A DNA stretch of 64,000 nt from Myxococcales bacterium (GTDB lineage Bacteria; Myxococcota_A; Polyangia; Polyangiales; Polyangiaceae), in the NCBI GenBank assembly GCA_016712525.1, contig JADJQX010000007.1, forward strand, positions 1,984,001-2,048,000, given 5' to 3'. Below, in pieces: positions 25,335 to 36,343 of this stretch. The translations under genes were made by a program, and so were the position numbers. Under the pieces are notes generated by a model that searched no databases, had not been told where the DNA came from, and saw only the letters and a program-made list of their open reading frames with translations. Each line of letters opens with the position of its first letter. Within the stretch, counting starts at the first letter, position 1.

Positions 25335-27290
25335 ATGACCGGAAGTGGGGAGCCCGTTCGCCGGGCAGCATCGGCGACGTTCGGCAAATACGAGCTCTTC
25401 GCGAAGCTCGGCAGCGGCGGCATGGCCGAGGTGTTCCTCGCGCTCTCGCGAGGCATGGCGGGGTTCAACAAGCTCGTCGTGTTGAAGCGCCTGCGCCCGA
25501 GCCTGGCCGAGGACACGTCGATGGTGAGCATGTTCCTCGACGAGGCTCGCCTCGCCGCGCGGCTCCACCACCCGAACATCGTGAACACGTACGAGGTGGG
25601 GGAACAGGACGGCTCCTACTTCATCGCGATGGAGTACCTCGAGGGGCAGCCCTTGAACCGCATCCTGAAGAACGCGAAAGCCCAGGAGTCGTTCACGCCG
25701 GCCATGTGGTGCCACGTGTTCGCCGAGGCGCTCGCTGGTCTGCACCACGCGCACGAGCAGAAGGACTTCGACGGAAAGCCCCTCGACATCGTCCACCGCG
25801 ACCTCTCGCCCCACAACATCTTCGTCACGTACTCGGGCGAGACCAAGCTCGTCGACTTCGGGATCGCCAAGGCCTCGGTCAACACCACGAGCACCGCGAC
25901 CGGCATCCTGAAGGGCAAGGTGAACTACATGTCGCCCGAGCAGGTGCGGGGCAACGCCGATCGGCGCTCCGACATCTTCGCGATGGGCCTCACGCTCTGG
26001 GAGGTCCTCGCCGGCAAGGGCGTGTTTCGCGGCGAGGCCGTCACGGTGCTGCATCGCATCTTGAACGACGCGATCCCCAAGCTGTCCGAGGCGCGGCCGG
26101 ACATTGACCCGGCGCTCGAGGCCATCGTCATGAAGGCCCTCGAGAAGGACAAGGAGCTCCGCTACCAGACCGCCGACGAGTTCCGCGAAGCGCTCGAGGA
26201 GTACGTGCGCGCGAAGGGCGAGGGCCTGCGGGACACGGCGATCGGCAAGGTCGTGTCGACGATGTTCCAGGAGACGAAGGACAACGTCGCCGAGCGGATC
26301 AAGGAGTGTGTGACCGGGCTCCAGGCAGCGAAGCCTGTCACGGGCGAGAGCCACGCGGCGCCCTTGCTCACCACGGGCAGCCTCCCCTCCCTCACACTGA
26401 CGCCCGCCACGGGCGAGTACCCGCACCTCGCGAACCTCTCGGCCGACACGAGCGACCCGGGGGCGAGCAGCGGCTCGGGATCCCAAGGCGTCTCCGTGAA
26501 GATCGCCACGGAGTCACCGACGGCCTCCGCGTCGACACGCCCGTCCGGCGCGACGCCCTTCACGTCGTCCGCCTACCCGCAGCCGAAGAGCAAGCTGCCT
26601 TGGGTCTTCGTCGCGCTCGCAGCCTTCGGCCTCATCGGGGGCATCGTCTACGTGCTCTCGAGCAAGAAGCCCGACGTAGCGCAGCCCGCGGCGACCACCG
26701 CGAAGGTGGCCATCGAGAGCACCCCCTCCGGGGCGACGATCGAGCGCGAAGGGCAAGTGGTCGGCCACACGCCCGCGCACCTCGACCTGCCGCTCGGAAA
26801 ACAAGCGCTCACGCTCCGACGCGACGGGTACGCGGCCGAGACCGTCACGATCGACGTCAAAGACGGGGCGAAGGAGTCGGTCACGCTCAAGGTGGACAGC
26901 GCTCCGGCGCCGAGCGGCGCGCCTCCTCAGACCGCGGCCCTGGGTCCATCGACCACGGCGAAGGGCCCCGCGGTCCCTGCGTACGCTCCGGTGAAGCACG
27001 GCGGCGGCCCGACGCCTCCGGTCACCGCCGCACCGCAGCCGTCGGCCACGGCGGCTCCGAGCGCCACGGCTGCGTCGGGAGACAAAGGGTACCTCTCCTT
27101 CAACACGTTCCCGTGGACGAGGGTCTCCGAGGGTGGGCGCGTGATCGGCACGACGCCGCTCTACAAGGTGGCGCTACCCCCGGGCACCCACACGCTCTCC
27201 CTCGACAACCCCGAGGAGAACGTGCACTCCACCTTCACGGTGACGATCAAGCCGGGCGAGTCGGTAAGCCGCACGCTGGAGCTCAAGTAG
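25335..27290 (+). CDS. Transmembrane Ser/Thr protein kinase with two PEGA domains
   Basis: 651 residues. The Hanks-type kinase domain covers about 19-290: glycine loop GSGGMAEV (27-34), ATP lysine K51, catalytic HRDLSPHN (154-161), DFG at 174-176 and SPE at 200-202. The catalytic loop has Ser where most kinases have Lys (HRDLKPxN), a variant seen often in myxobacterial kinases. A Ser/Thr/Pro-rich juxtamembrane region leads to one helix at 421-441. Outside the membrane lie two PEGA beta domains (about 456-520 and 583-651) joined by an Ala/Pro/Ser linker; PEGA domains are thought to contact cell-envelope components. Signal and targets unknown. Confidence 0.92.
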   Translation: MTGSGEPVRRAASATFGKYELFAKLGSGGMAEVFLALSRGMAGFNKLVVLKRLRPSLAEDTSMVSMFLDEARLAARLHHPNIVNTYEVGEQDGSYFIAMEYLEGQPLNRILKNAKAQESFTPAMWCHVFAEALAGLHHAHEQKDFDGKPLDIVHRDLSPHNIFVTYSGETKLVDFGIAKASVNTTSTATGILKGKVNYMSPEQVRGNADRRSDIFAMGLTLWEVLAGKGVFRGEAVTVLHRILNDAIPKLSEARPDIDPALEAIVMKALEKDKELRYQTADEFREALEEYVRAKGEGLRDTAIGKVVSTMFQETKDNVAERIKECVTGLQAAKPVTGESHAAPLLTTGSLPSLTLTPATGEYPHLANLSADTSDPGASSGSGSQGVSVKIATESPTASASTRPSGATPFTSSAYPQPKSKLPWVFVALAAFGLIGGIVYVLSSKKPDVAQPAATTAKVAIESTPSGATIEREGQVVGHTPAHLDLPLGKQALTLRRDGYAAETVTIDVKDGAKESVTLKVDSAPAPSGAPPQTAALGPSTTAKGPAVPAYAPVKHGGGPTPPVTAAPQPSATAAPSATAASGDKGYLSFNTFPWTRVSEGGRVIGTTPLYKVALPPGTHTLSLDNPEENVHSTFTVTIKPGESVSRTLELK

Positions 27291-27334
27291 CGAACACTCT
27301 TCTTTCGACCGGAAAAGACGGGTATCTTCGGAAC

Positions 27335-27865
27335 ATGAACGTGGGGAGCTTTGCGGCGCGTTGTCTGCCGCTCGTCATCGTGCTCGCGGCCTGCGGCGAG
27401 GAAGAGGTCGTCCAGGTCCCGTCGGGTCCGACCAAGGCACGCTACCAACTGAGCTTCGCCTCGGTCCCGATCGCCGTGGCCTCCGAGACGCTCCAGGTCT
27501 CGGTCTTCGACGCCACGAAGGACGGGACCGACTGTCTCACGCTCGTGCAGAAGCAGAAGAGTCGCGCCGATCTTCCTGCGGCGCCCGTCCTGCTCGCGCA
27601 GACCGCCGTCGTCCCCGTTTGCGACGTCTTGAACGACACCCAAGGGAAAGCCGGCGCGCTGCCGGAGATCACCTACGGCAAACGGACGTTTTTGGCCGTG
27701 CTGAAGCGCGGAGGCGCGGACCTCCTCGCCGGGTGCGCCGCCGCGGAGATCACCTCGGCCGACACGGTCGTCGACATCCGTGTCACGCAAATCAACGAGA
27801 CCGTCTCGATCCCGACGACCTCGTGCGGCACGCTCGGCGACAAGTGCAAGGGCACCTGCAACTGA
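27335..27865 (+). CDS. Small lipoprotein, function unknown
   Basis: 176 residues with a clear lipobox (VIVLAACGEEE). The mature part has a beta-rich pattern and paired cysteines (DCLTL, VPVCDV, AGCAAAE, TTSCGT, DKCKGTCN), suggesting extracytoplasmic disulfides. It begins 44 bp after the PEGA kinase on the same strand and may be co-transcribed; a TATCTT box also lies 8-13 bp before its ATG. No family recognised. Confidence 0.7.
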   Translation: MNVGSFAARCLPLVIVLAACGEEEVVQVPSGPTKARYQLSFASVPIAVASETLQVSVFDATKDGTDCLTLVQKQKSRADLPAAPVLLAQTAVVPVCDVLNDTQGKAGALPEITYGKRTFLAVLKRGGADLLAGCAAAEITSADTVVDIRVTQINETVSIPTTSCGTLGDKCKGTCN

Positions 27866-27923
27866 GCCGAGGCAGCTACGCCGAGGCACCACGGCGTCCG
27901 AGCCGTCGAACCGACAAAAGCAG

Positions 27924-27952
27924 AAAGGACCGGGGAGATTCCTCGGTCCTTT
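27924..27952. terminator. Bidirectional terminator hairpin between convergent genes
   Basis: AAAGGACCGGGG and CCTCGGTCCTTT form a 12-bp stem with one G-T pair and a 5-base loop. The stem itself ends in CCTTT on both strands, and on the minus strand TTTCTGCTTTTG follows. It sits between the stops at 27865 (+) and 27974 (-), so it can serve both genes. Confidence 0.7.
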
Positions 27953-27973
27953 CGAGCATTTGGAAGAGAGGCC

Positions 27974-28894
27974 TCAGCGGCAGCGATCGGCGCCGCAGAA
28001 GAGGATGGGGCTGAGCGACGATGCCGTCGGAGGGAGCTGCTCTTCGCGTGTGCCCTTCCCCGAGGTGGCGAGGAAGTAGGTGCCGACGGCGCCCCCCGCG
28101 AGCACGGCGCCCGTGGCGATCCAGAAGAGCGGGCTCGCGAAGATGCTCCCGGACTCCTTCTCGTTGGTGATCGGAGCGGGCCCGGCGACCGACTTCACTT
28201 CGACGAGAGAGGTCTTCGGAGACGCGGGGCTCCCAGCCTCGAACACGACATTGTCGTTCGCGTCGGTGGCCTGCACGTAGTAGTCGAGCCGCGTCTCGCT
28301 CGCCGGGACGGGGATGTTCACCGACTGGTCGCCGACGGCCACGTTCGCCGTGTCGTACTTGCCCTGGCCGCCGAACCTGTGCCCCACGACGACCTGCTTC
28401 ACCACCTTGCTCGGGTCGCGCGTGGTGACGCGGAGGGTGGCCATGGTGCCCTGACGAAGGCTCGAGACCTGGGCCTCGACACCGGGTCGCGCGAGCTGCT
28501 GCCGCCAGTATCCCTTCGCCTCGAGGTACGGCTGCTGGACCTTCGGACCGAGGTTCTTGTCGACCTTGTGATCGGGGTCGTACGTGAGCAAAAGGACGAA
28601 GCTCTCGCGCGCGTGCTCGTCGTCCCCGATGGCCGCGCGGGAGAGCGAGAGCACCCGGTACACGCGCACGAGCTGCTCGTGCGAGAGGCCCCGCTTCTTC
28701 GTGACGAGATCGGCGCGTCGCGCAGCGTCTTCGTAGTTGAGCTGACCGTACGCCGCCTCGGCGGCCGCCAAATCTGGCTCGATCGTGGCATCGGCGGCGC
28801 TCGCGTTCGACGCGAGTGACGCTCCGGCCGCGAGCACCAACGACACAACGACGGCGCGCGACAGCGCACCCCACGGCGATCCTACGAGCTTCAT
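27974..28894 (-). CDS. Secreted TPR-like protein with C-terminal membrane helix
   Basis: 306 residues. An N-terminal signal peptide (VVVSLVLAAGASLASNASAA) precedes a helical repeat region (about 40-120) that resembles TPRs. A beta domain (about 145-225, e.g. VVKQVVVGHRFGGQGKYDT) resembles periplasmic immunoglobulin-like modules. A single hydrophobic helix is near 250-275 (FWIATGAVLAGGAVGTYFL) with a short Cys-containing tail. The ATG at 28894 is preferred to a TTG two codons upstream. This type of protein is common in myxobacterial envelopes; no function known. Confidence 0.7.
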   Translation of the reverse strand: MKLVGSPWGALSRAVVVSLVLAAGASLASNASAADATIEPDLAAAEAAYGQLNYEDAARRADLVTKKRGLSHEQLVRVYRVLSLSRAAIGDDEHARESFVLLLTYDPDHKVDKNLGPKVQQPYLEAKGYWRQQLARPGVEAQVSSLRQGTMATLRVTTRDPSKVVKQVVVGHRFGGQGKYDTANVAVGDQSVNIPVPASETRLDYYVQATDANDNVVFEAGSPASPKTSLVEVKSVAGPAPITNEKESGSIFASPLFWIATGAVLAGGAVGTYFLATSGKGTREEQLPPTASSLSPILFCGADRCR

Positions 28895-28919
28895 GTTCAA
28901 CGAACCTCACGTTCGGCGC

Positions 28920-28948
28920 CCACGCGGGAGAACGGCTCCCCCGCGTGG
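28920..28948 (-). terminator. Hairpin downstream of the periplasmic-binding lipoprotein gene
   Basis: CCACGCGGG and CCCGCGTGG form a perfect 9-bp stem with an 11-base loop, between the stop of the gene ending at 29010 (-) and the next minus-strand start at 28894. No U-tract follows, so intrinsic termination would be weak. Confidence 0.35.
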
Positions 28949-29009
28949 CGCGGCACGGGTGTCAGGCTTTCACGACTCTCGCCCGAGGTGGGCGAAAATC
29001 GAGGGCCGC

Positions 29010-30422
29010 TTACTTCAGGTCGTCGGGGGTGAGCCCGGCTTCCTTGACGTCGACGAACTTGGCGCCCTCGACCTTCTGGACGACGAAGTTCGCGAGCACC
29101 TCACCGAAGTCGTCGAAGTTCACGGGGCCGGAGGCGCCGTCGTAGTCGATGTCTTGTCCGTTGCGGAGCGCGATGAGGGCGTCGGCCAGCTTGGCTGGCG
29201 AGAACGCGGTGCCCGGCGGCCTAGACACCTCGAACAGCGCGTCGCGGATCTTCTTCCCGTCGGTCGTGGTTCCTGCACGCTGAATCGCAAGCACCGCGAG
29301 GACCGCCGCATCGAACTGGTTCGCCGAGTAGCCCGGGAGATCCTTCGTCTTGTCCGAGCCCGTGGCGCTGTCGAACAAGTTCTTGAACTCGTTCGCTTGC
29401 GGCGTCTTCGGCGAGAGGTCGAAGTTCATGACGTACATGCCTTCGACCGAGTTCGGCGAGTTGGGGTCGGCGGCGTTCTCACGGCCTTTGACGAGCGTAT
29501 CTTCGCTCTTCATGCCGTTCGACCCGAGCGACAAGAAGGAGCTCCAATCGCGCGACGTGTCCGCGGCTGTCGCCTTCTTGAAGGCGCGCATGTAGGTCGC
29601 GCCCACCGCCGGGAACGTGACGACCACCTGGCAGTCGGGCTTCGCGGCGACGATCTGCGCCGCTTCGGTGTCGTAGCTGGCCGCCAGCGTCGCGGGGACC
29701 TTGACGGTCGCGACGACCTCACCGCCGAGACCCTTCATGGTGTCGGTGATGCCCTGCGCGATCGGGTTTCCGTACGCGTCGTCCTGGTTGACGATCGCGA
29801 TCTTGCGGCACGTGCCCGTGCCGGTGCCCGTGCCCCCATCCCCGGCGCCAGCGTCACCCGCGGGCTTCGGACCGAGGCCACGGAAGAGGCGAATGGCGAT
29901 CGCCTTGGCTTGGAGGCCGTGCGACGGCGCCGTGCGGAAGAAGTAACGTTCGAGGGCCGGCTCGGCCGACGTGGTGATGGGCGTGCTCGCCGACGGCGAG
30001 ATGAGGGGGAAGAAGGCGGCCTTCGCTTGGTTCTGCCCCTCGCTCGCCTGGCCGCTCCCCGTCGGACCGAGCACCACCGGCAGCTTGCGCCCGAAGAAGT
30101 TCTCGAAGTTCTTCTTGGTCGTCGGCGTGTCGGTCGCGTCGTCCAAGATCTCGAATTTGACCTGCTTGTCGAGCACGCCACCGAGCGCGTTGATTTGCTG
30201 CTCCGCCACACGCGTGGCGGACTGCTCGGCCTGACCGAACGCCGCGAGGCTCCCGGTGAGCGCCAGGTTCACGCCGATGACGATGGTCCCCGAACCGCCG
30301 TCGCTCGGAGGCGGCCCGCTATCGACCGTCGGCGTCCCTCCGCCACCGTCCGACGAACAGGCCGCAAACGCGGCGATTCCACACGCCGCCAAGACACCGC
30401 ACACTACGAGTGAGCTCCGCAT
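29010..30422 (-). CDS. Periplasmic-binding-protein-type lipoprotein (branched-chain amino acid receptor family)
   Basis: 470 residues. Signal and lipobox (AAFAAC) are followed by an Asp/Gly/Ser-rich spacer and then a type I periplasmic binding fold: TIVIGVNLALTGSLAAFGQA, VLGPTGSGQA, PLISPSASTP and KIAIVNQDDAYGNPI are typical of LivJ/Peripla_BP_6 receptors. No ABC permease or ATPase gene is adjacent, so it may serve a distant transporter or act as a sensor. A strong GGGAGGGAGAG Shine-Dalgarno lies before the ATG, unlike many neighbours. A Gly/Thr/Ala low-complexity insert near residue 225 is unusual for the family. Confidence 0.85.
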   Translation of the reverse strand: MRSSLVVCGVLAACGIAAFAACSSDGGGGTPTVDSGPPPSDGGSGTIVIGVNLALTGSLAAFGQAEQSATRVAEQQINALGGVLDKQVKFEILDDATDTPTTKKNFENFFGRKLPVVLGPTGSGQASEGQNQAKAAFFPLISPSASTPITTSAEPALERYFFRTAPSHGLQAKAIAIRLFRGLGPKPAGDAGAGDGGTGTGTGTCRKIAIVNQDDAYGNPIAQGITDTMKGLGGEVVATVKVPATLAASYDTEAAQIVAAKPDCQVVVTFPAVGATYMRAFKKATAADTSRDWSSFLSLGSNGMKSEDTLVKGRENAADPNSPNSVEGMYVMNFDLSPKTPQANEFKNLFDSATGSDKTKDLPGYSANQFDAAVLAVLAIQRAGTTTDGKKIRDALFEVSRPPGTAFSPAKLADALIALRNGQDIDYDGASGPVNFDDFGEVLANFVVQKVEGAKFVDVKEAGLTPDDLK

Positions 30423-30630
30423 AGGTCTCTCCCTCCCGTTAAGCTTTCACCACTGCGACGAAAGACTCCCACCAAGAAGGCTATCAACTAGAAATTCGGG
30501 GAGTCAACGCCGCAGGATGTCCGGGAGGCACTTCTTCGCCGAGGCGAATTTTCGTGCGAGGCGTGTGGCAACGTGCGCCGCTCCGCACGCCGCGACCCCT
30601 CTCCCGAAGGGAAGGAGCCTCCGTTCTTCG

Positions 30631-30658
30631 TTGACACCGCGCGAGGGTCCGTGAGACT
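30631..30658 (+). promoter_or_regulatory. Promoter candidate of prfC
   Basis: A perfect -35 TTGACA (30631-30636) is followed after 16 bp by GAGACT (30653-30658), a 3/6 match to TATAAT. The ATG is 21 bp further on. The -35 is the best in the window; the -10 is weak. Confidence 0.4.
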
Positions 30659-30679
30659 CGCGCGCGGCCCGAGGCCACC

Positions 30680-32308
<1,629 letters not shown>

Positions 32309-32321
32309 TCGTTCGAATCCA

Positions 32322-33008
32322 TTACTCTTTCTCCTCTCCCGCGGCGGGCAGCGCGCCGCGGTAGGGGGACGCCGTCCGCGCCTCGGCGACGAGGGCGTCG
32401 ACCCGCTCGCAGACCCACACGGCGTTCGCCTTTCGCTCGAACGTGCGCGGGATCGCGACCGTGCGACCGTCGCGGAGGACGATGCAGGGGACGAATCGGA
32501 CGAGCGCGTCACGCTCGACCGCGGTGCCCACGACGTCCGAGAGGAGCATGCGCTCGGGCGCCCCACGAGGGAGGAGCGGGCCCTCGGTGACGACGAGGGT
32601 GTCTCGCGTGACGACCACGCGGGGGGCGTTCACGAGGCCACGAGCGCCACGCGCGACCAGCGGTCCACCGAAGCCGAGCCCGAGCGCCGCGAGCAGGAGC
32701 GGAAAGAGCGCAAACGCACCGACCGCGCTGCCCGCCGCGGCGTACGCGAGGCAGAGCAGGCCGAGCGTCCACGCTGACCCCACGACGAGCTGAAACACCG
32801 CAACCTCCCGCGACGGAGGGAGCACGAGGACCGTCTGGGCTCGACCCTCGCGCGAGAGCCCGTCTCTCACCTGGACCGAGAGCCCCCGCGGGGTCGCCTC
32901 GGGCGTCCGAGGGAGGCGCTCGCCGCACACCGAGCACGAGACGTCGAGCTCCACCCCGGCGGGCGGGGCATCCTGAGCCTCTCGGCAAGCGGGGCAAACG
33001 ACCAACAC
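32322..33008 (-). CDS. Zinc-ribbon membrane protein, function unknown
   Basis: 228 residues from a GTG at 33008. An N-terminal zinc ribbon is formed by CPAC (C5, C8) and CSVC (C25, C28). Two close membrane helices follow (about 74-115, VVGSAWTLGLLCLAYAAAGS and a second segment), then a beta-rich domain with RVVVTRDTLVVTEG and CIVLRDGRTVAIPRTF that resembles a PH-like module. No known family was identified with confidence. The start lies 23 bp from the divergent pepQ start, so the two share a very short promoter region. Confidence 0.7.
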   Translation of the reverse strand: MLVVCPACREAQDAPPAGVELDVSCSVCGERLPRTPEATPRGLSVQVRDGLSREGRAQTVLVLPPSREVAVFQLVVGSAWTLGLLCLAYAAAGSAVGAFALFPLLLAALGLGFGGPLVARGARGLVNAPRVVVTRDTLVVTEGPLLPRGAPERMLLSDVVGTAVERDALVRFVPCIVLRDGRTVAIPRTFERKANAVWVCERVDALVAEARTASPYRGALPAAGEEKE

Positions 33009-33031
33009 GGCCCTCGTGGTAGCATGGCGGT

Positions 33032-34417
33032 GTGATCTCGCCGACCGCCTCCGCCTCCGACGTCCTCGCCCCCCGGGGTGGCTGGGATGCCCTCACCGCC
33101 CTCCACGCGGCCCACGTCGCCGCCCTCGCCGATGCCTACGGTCGTGTCGCCGAGGCACACGGCCTCGACGCCATCGTCGTGCACGCGGGGCGCCCGAAGA
33201 AGCGCTCCCGCTTCGACGACCAATACTTCGGCCTCCGCCCCACACCGCACTTTCAGCACTGGGCACCGCTCGCCGAGCACGACGCGGCCATCGTCGCCGC
33301 CCCGGGCAAAGCGCCCATGCTCGTGTGGCCGAGCGCACGCGATTTTTGGGAGCGCCCTCGCCCCCCCGTCTCGCTCGGGTTCCTCGGAGCCTTCCGCGTC
33401 GAACGCCCCGCGCTCTACGCGACCGGGCGCGAGCTCCTCCCCGGCGGGACCGTGGGGTTCGTGGGCGAGGACGCCGAAGCCGCGCTCGAATGGGGCATCT
33501 CGCCCGAGCGTGTGAACGACCCGCACCTCCTCGCCGCGCTCGACGCCCTCCGCGTGACGAAGTCTCCCTACGAGCGCGTCTGCCTGGCCGAGGCGAATCG
33601 GCTCGCCGCGCTCGGGCACGAGGCCGTACGCCGCGCGTTCGCCTCGGGAGACGCCTCCGAGCTCGACCTCCACCTCGAGTTTCTCCGCGCGACCCTCCAG
33701 GACGACGCCGAGACGCCGTACAAAAACATCGTCGCCAAGGGGCAAAACGGCGCGATCTTGCACCACATCGGGTACGCGCGCGAGGGCCTGCGCGAAGAGT
33801 CGCTGCTGCTCGACGCGGGCGCTACCTTCCAGGGCTACTGCTCCGACATCACGCGCACGTGGGTGAAGGGCACCGGCGCCGCCGCGTCGACGTTCCGAGG
33901 CATCGTCGAAGGCTTCGAGAAGCTCCAGCTCGAGCTCTGCGCCGCCGCGAAGGAAGGTCTCCGCTACGAGGAGCTCCACGACATGTCCCACCGGCTCGTC
34001 GCGCAGGTCTTGGCCGACACGAAGCTCGTGCGGCTCTCGGCCGACGCGATCGTCGACGAGGGCATCTCGCGTCTCTTCTATCCGCACGGGCTCGGCCACT
34101 CGCTCGGGCTCCAGACCCACGACGTCGGGTGCGCTCTCGAGCGGCCACGAGGAGACAACCCCTTCCTCCGCAACACGTCGATCATCGCCGAGGGGCAGGC
34201 CTTCACCATCGAGCCCGGCCTCTACTTCATCGACCAGAAGCTCGACGAGCTGCGCGCCTCCCCCAGCGCCGCGAGCATCGACTTCTCCCTCGTCGACGCG
34301 CTCTCGGTGTTCGGCGGTGTCCGCATCGAGGACGACCTCGTCGTCGGGGCCGAGGGCGCGGTCGAGAACCTCACCCGTCCGTTCCTCCCCACGGGCGGCG
34401 CCGGCGTCACGGCCTGA
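33032..34417 (+). CDS. pepQ: Xaa-Pro dipeptidase (peptidase M24B)
   Basis: 461 residues. Cleaves dipeptides with C-terminal proline; the pita-bread fold uses two metal ions. Metal ligands are visible: LLLDAGATF, CSDITRTW, PHGLGHSLGLQTHD, FTIEPGLYF and GVRIEDDL. The QYFGLRPTPHFQHW segment in the N-terminal domain is typical of PepQ. The start is a GTG, with TAGCAT 6 bp before it and no clear Shine-Dalgarno. Divergent from the zinc-ribbon protein and convergent with the gamma-glutamyltransferase gene (34-bp gap). Confidence 0.93.
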   Translation: MISPTASASDVLAPRGGWDALTALHAAHVAALADAYGRVAEAHGLDAIVVHAGRPKKRSRFDDQYFGLRPTPHFQHWAPLAEHDAAIVAAPGKAPMLVWPSARDFWERPRPPVSLGFLGAFRVERPALYATGRELLPGGTVGFVGEDAEAALEWGISPERVNDPHLLAALDALRVTKSPYERVCLAEANRLAALGHEAVRRAFASGDASELDLHLEFLRATLQDDAETPYKNIVAKGQNGAILHHIGYAREGLREESLLLDAGATFQGYCSDITRTWVKGTGAAASTFRGIVEGFEKLQLELCAAAKEGLRYEELHDMSHRLVAQVLADTKLVRLSADAIVDEGISRLFYPHGLGHSLGLQTHDVGCALERPRGDNPFLRNTSIIAEGQAFTIEPGLYFIDQKLDELRASPSAASIDFSLVDALSVFGGVRIEDDLVVGAEGAVENLTRPFLPTGGAGVTA

Positions 34418-34451
34418 CGGCGCGGCACGCCGCGACCCCGCCGAGACGACG

Positions 34452-36221
34452 TCAAGGCCCCGCCGCGGCCCCGCCGAGACGGCGCGGCTCTGCCACACCG
34501 ACCCACACTCCCCCCAAGCGACCGATCGCCGGAGCGTCGGCGATACGCGGCCTCTCGCCGAGCACGTACCCCATCCCGAGCAGGCGCTCTCGCGTCGACG
34601 CGTCGAACGACCGCGGCTCGTGGTCCACGCGATCGGGGAGGTGCTGCATGTGGATCCGCGGCGCCGCCACCGCGTCCACGATGGTGCGCCCGTGGTCGAC
34701 GACGTCCACGAGCTCTTGGAGCACCGCGGTGATGATCGTGGGCCCGCCCGCCGCGCCGAGGACGAGCTCGATGCGGCCGTCGGCGTCACGCACGATCGTC
34801 GGTGTCATCGACGAGAGCATGCGTTTTCCAGGAGCGATCGCGTTGAGCTCGCCCTGCACGAGCCCGAAGCCGTTCGGGGCGCCGGGCACCGCGGCGAAGT
34901 CGTCCATCTCGTCGTTCAGGAGGAACCCGGCCTTCTCGACCGTGACGCCCGAGCCGAACCAGAAGTTGATGGTCGTCGTGAGCGACACCGCATCGCCCCG
35001 AGCGTCGACCACGGAGAAGTGAGTCGTGTGCGGCGCGCTGGGCTCCGAAGGCCCCGAAGGGATCGCGCTCGAGGGTGTCGCGCGGCCGAGCGTGATGGTC
35101 TTTCGTTGCTCGCTCGCCCACGCGTCCGAGAGCAAGGTCGTGGTGTCGATCTTGACGAAGTCGGGATCCCCGAGCTTCGCGTTCCGCGCGGCGAACGCGC
35201 GGCGCATCGCCTCGGCGACGAGCCCGGTCGTCTCGGCCGCACCGTACCCGAGCTTTCCGAGATCGTAGGACTCGAGGATGTGGGTCATCATCGCGAGCGT
35301 CACGCCCCCGGACGAGGGAGGCGGCATCGTCACGACGGTCCGGCCGCGGTAGCGCGTCTCGATGGGCGTGCGCCACTTGGCGCGGTACCCGGAGAGATCG
35401 TCGAGCGTGACGAGCCCGCCTTCGGCCTTCATCTGCTCGGCGATCGCGCGCGCCGTCTCGCCCTCGTAGAAGCCCCTGGGGCCCTCGCGGCCGATGCGCT
35501 CGAGCGTCTCGGCGAGGCGCACGTTCCGGAACGTCGACCCGAGCTCGGGGGGCTTTCCACCTGGGAAATACAGGGCCGAAGACGCCGGATGCGTACGGAG
35601 GCGGTCCCCTCCCCGTTCGAGCGTCTCGAGGAAGGCGCGATCGACGACGAAGCCGTCCCGCGCGAGGGCCACGGCCGGCGCGACGATCTCGCGAAACGGG
35701 ATCGTGCCCGACCCGAGCTTCACGAAGAGCTCGTAGAGACCCGCGACCGCGCCCGGCACGCCCGCGGATCGAATCCCGAGCTGCGCGTCCTCCGTCGGCT
35801 TTCCGTCCTTGCCCTTGTACATGTCGCGGGTCGCGCGCCCCGGGGCCGTCTCACGGAAGTCGAGCGCGTGCGCCTTGCCTCCGACGCTCGCGACCGCGAA
35901 CCCTCCGCCCCCGATGTTCCCTGCCGTCGGGAACGTGACCGCGAGCGCGAACGCCAAGGCCACCGCCGCGTCCGCCGCGTTTCCTCCGCGCGCGAGCACG
36001 TCGCGCCCCACGGCGGTCGCGCGGGCCTCGTCGGACACGACCATCCCCCGCGCCGATCGGGCAACCTCCGAGGGGGGCGTGGCCGAAGTCGGCGCGACGC
36101 TCGCGGGAGGCGCGACCGGGGTGGGCACGCTTCGAGGAGCCCCGTCGTGGCACGCGGAGAACCCGAGAGCGAGCGAAACGAGCCACGGTCCGACGCCGAA
36201 GCGAGATGCACGGATCGTCAT
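34452..36221 (-). CDS. ggt: Gamma-glutamyltranspeptidase lipoprotein
   Basis: 589 residues. Hydrolyses or transfers the gamma-glutamyl group of glutathione in the periplasm. The proenzyme self-cleaves before the nucleophile threonine, T399 in HTTHFSVVD, giving large and small subunits. Other signatures: GGNAADAAVA, GNIGGGGF, the DFRETAP loop, GFLLNDEMDDF, and SSMTPTIV with GAAGGPTII. Instead of the usual signal peptide it has a lipobox-like SLALGFSACH, so it is probably lipid-anchored. A TAGCCT box ends 6 bp before the ATG. Confidence 0.94.
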   Translation of the reverse strand: MTIRASRFGVGPWLVSLALGFSACHDGAPRSVPTPVAPPASVAPTSATPPSEVARSARGMVVSDEARATAVGRDVLARGGNAADAAVALAFALAVTFPTAGNIGGGGFAVASVGGKAHALDFRETAPGRATRDMYKGKDGKPTEDAQLGIRSAGVPGAVAGLYELFVKLGSGTIPFREIVAPAVALARDGFVVDRAFLETLERGGDRLRTHPASSALYFPGGKPPELGSTFRNVRLAETLERIGREGPRGFYEGETARAIAEQMKAEGGLVTLDDLSGYRAKWRTPIETRYRGRTVVTMPPPSSGGVTLAMMTHILESYDLGKLGYGAAETTGLVAEAMRRAFAARNAKLGDPDFVKIDTTTLLSDAWASEQRKTITLGRATPSSAIPSGPSEPSAPHTTHFSVVDARGDAVSLTTTINFWFGSGVTVEKAGFLLNDEMDDFAAVPGAPNGFGLVQGELNAIAPGKRMLSSMTPTIVRDADGRIELVLGAAGGPTIITAVLQELVDVVDHGRTIVDAVAAPRIHMQHLPDRVDHEPRSFDASTRERLLGMGYVLGERPRIADAPAIGRLGGVWVGVAEPRRLGGAAAGP

Positions 36222-36343
36222 TGGAGGAGGCTACACCGAAGCGCTCCGTGCGCGAAAGGAACACCCCCGTAAACCACAACGATATCCAACACATAAACAT
36301 CTCTTGCGGCGCGCGGCCGGCGAGGCGCTACCCTCCTCTCGCC

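Noticed and set aside
34436..34481. Direct repeat CCCCGCCGAGACG (34436-34448 and 34469-34481)
   Set aside because: One copy lies in the end of the ggt coding region and the sequence is low-complexity GC; spacing and context do not suggest an element.
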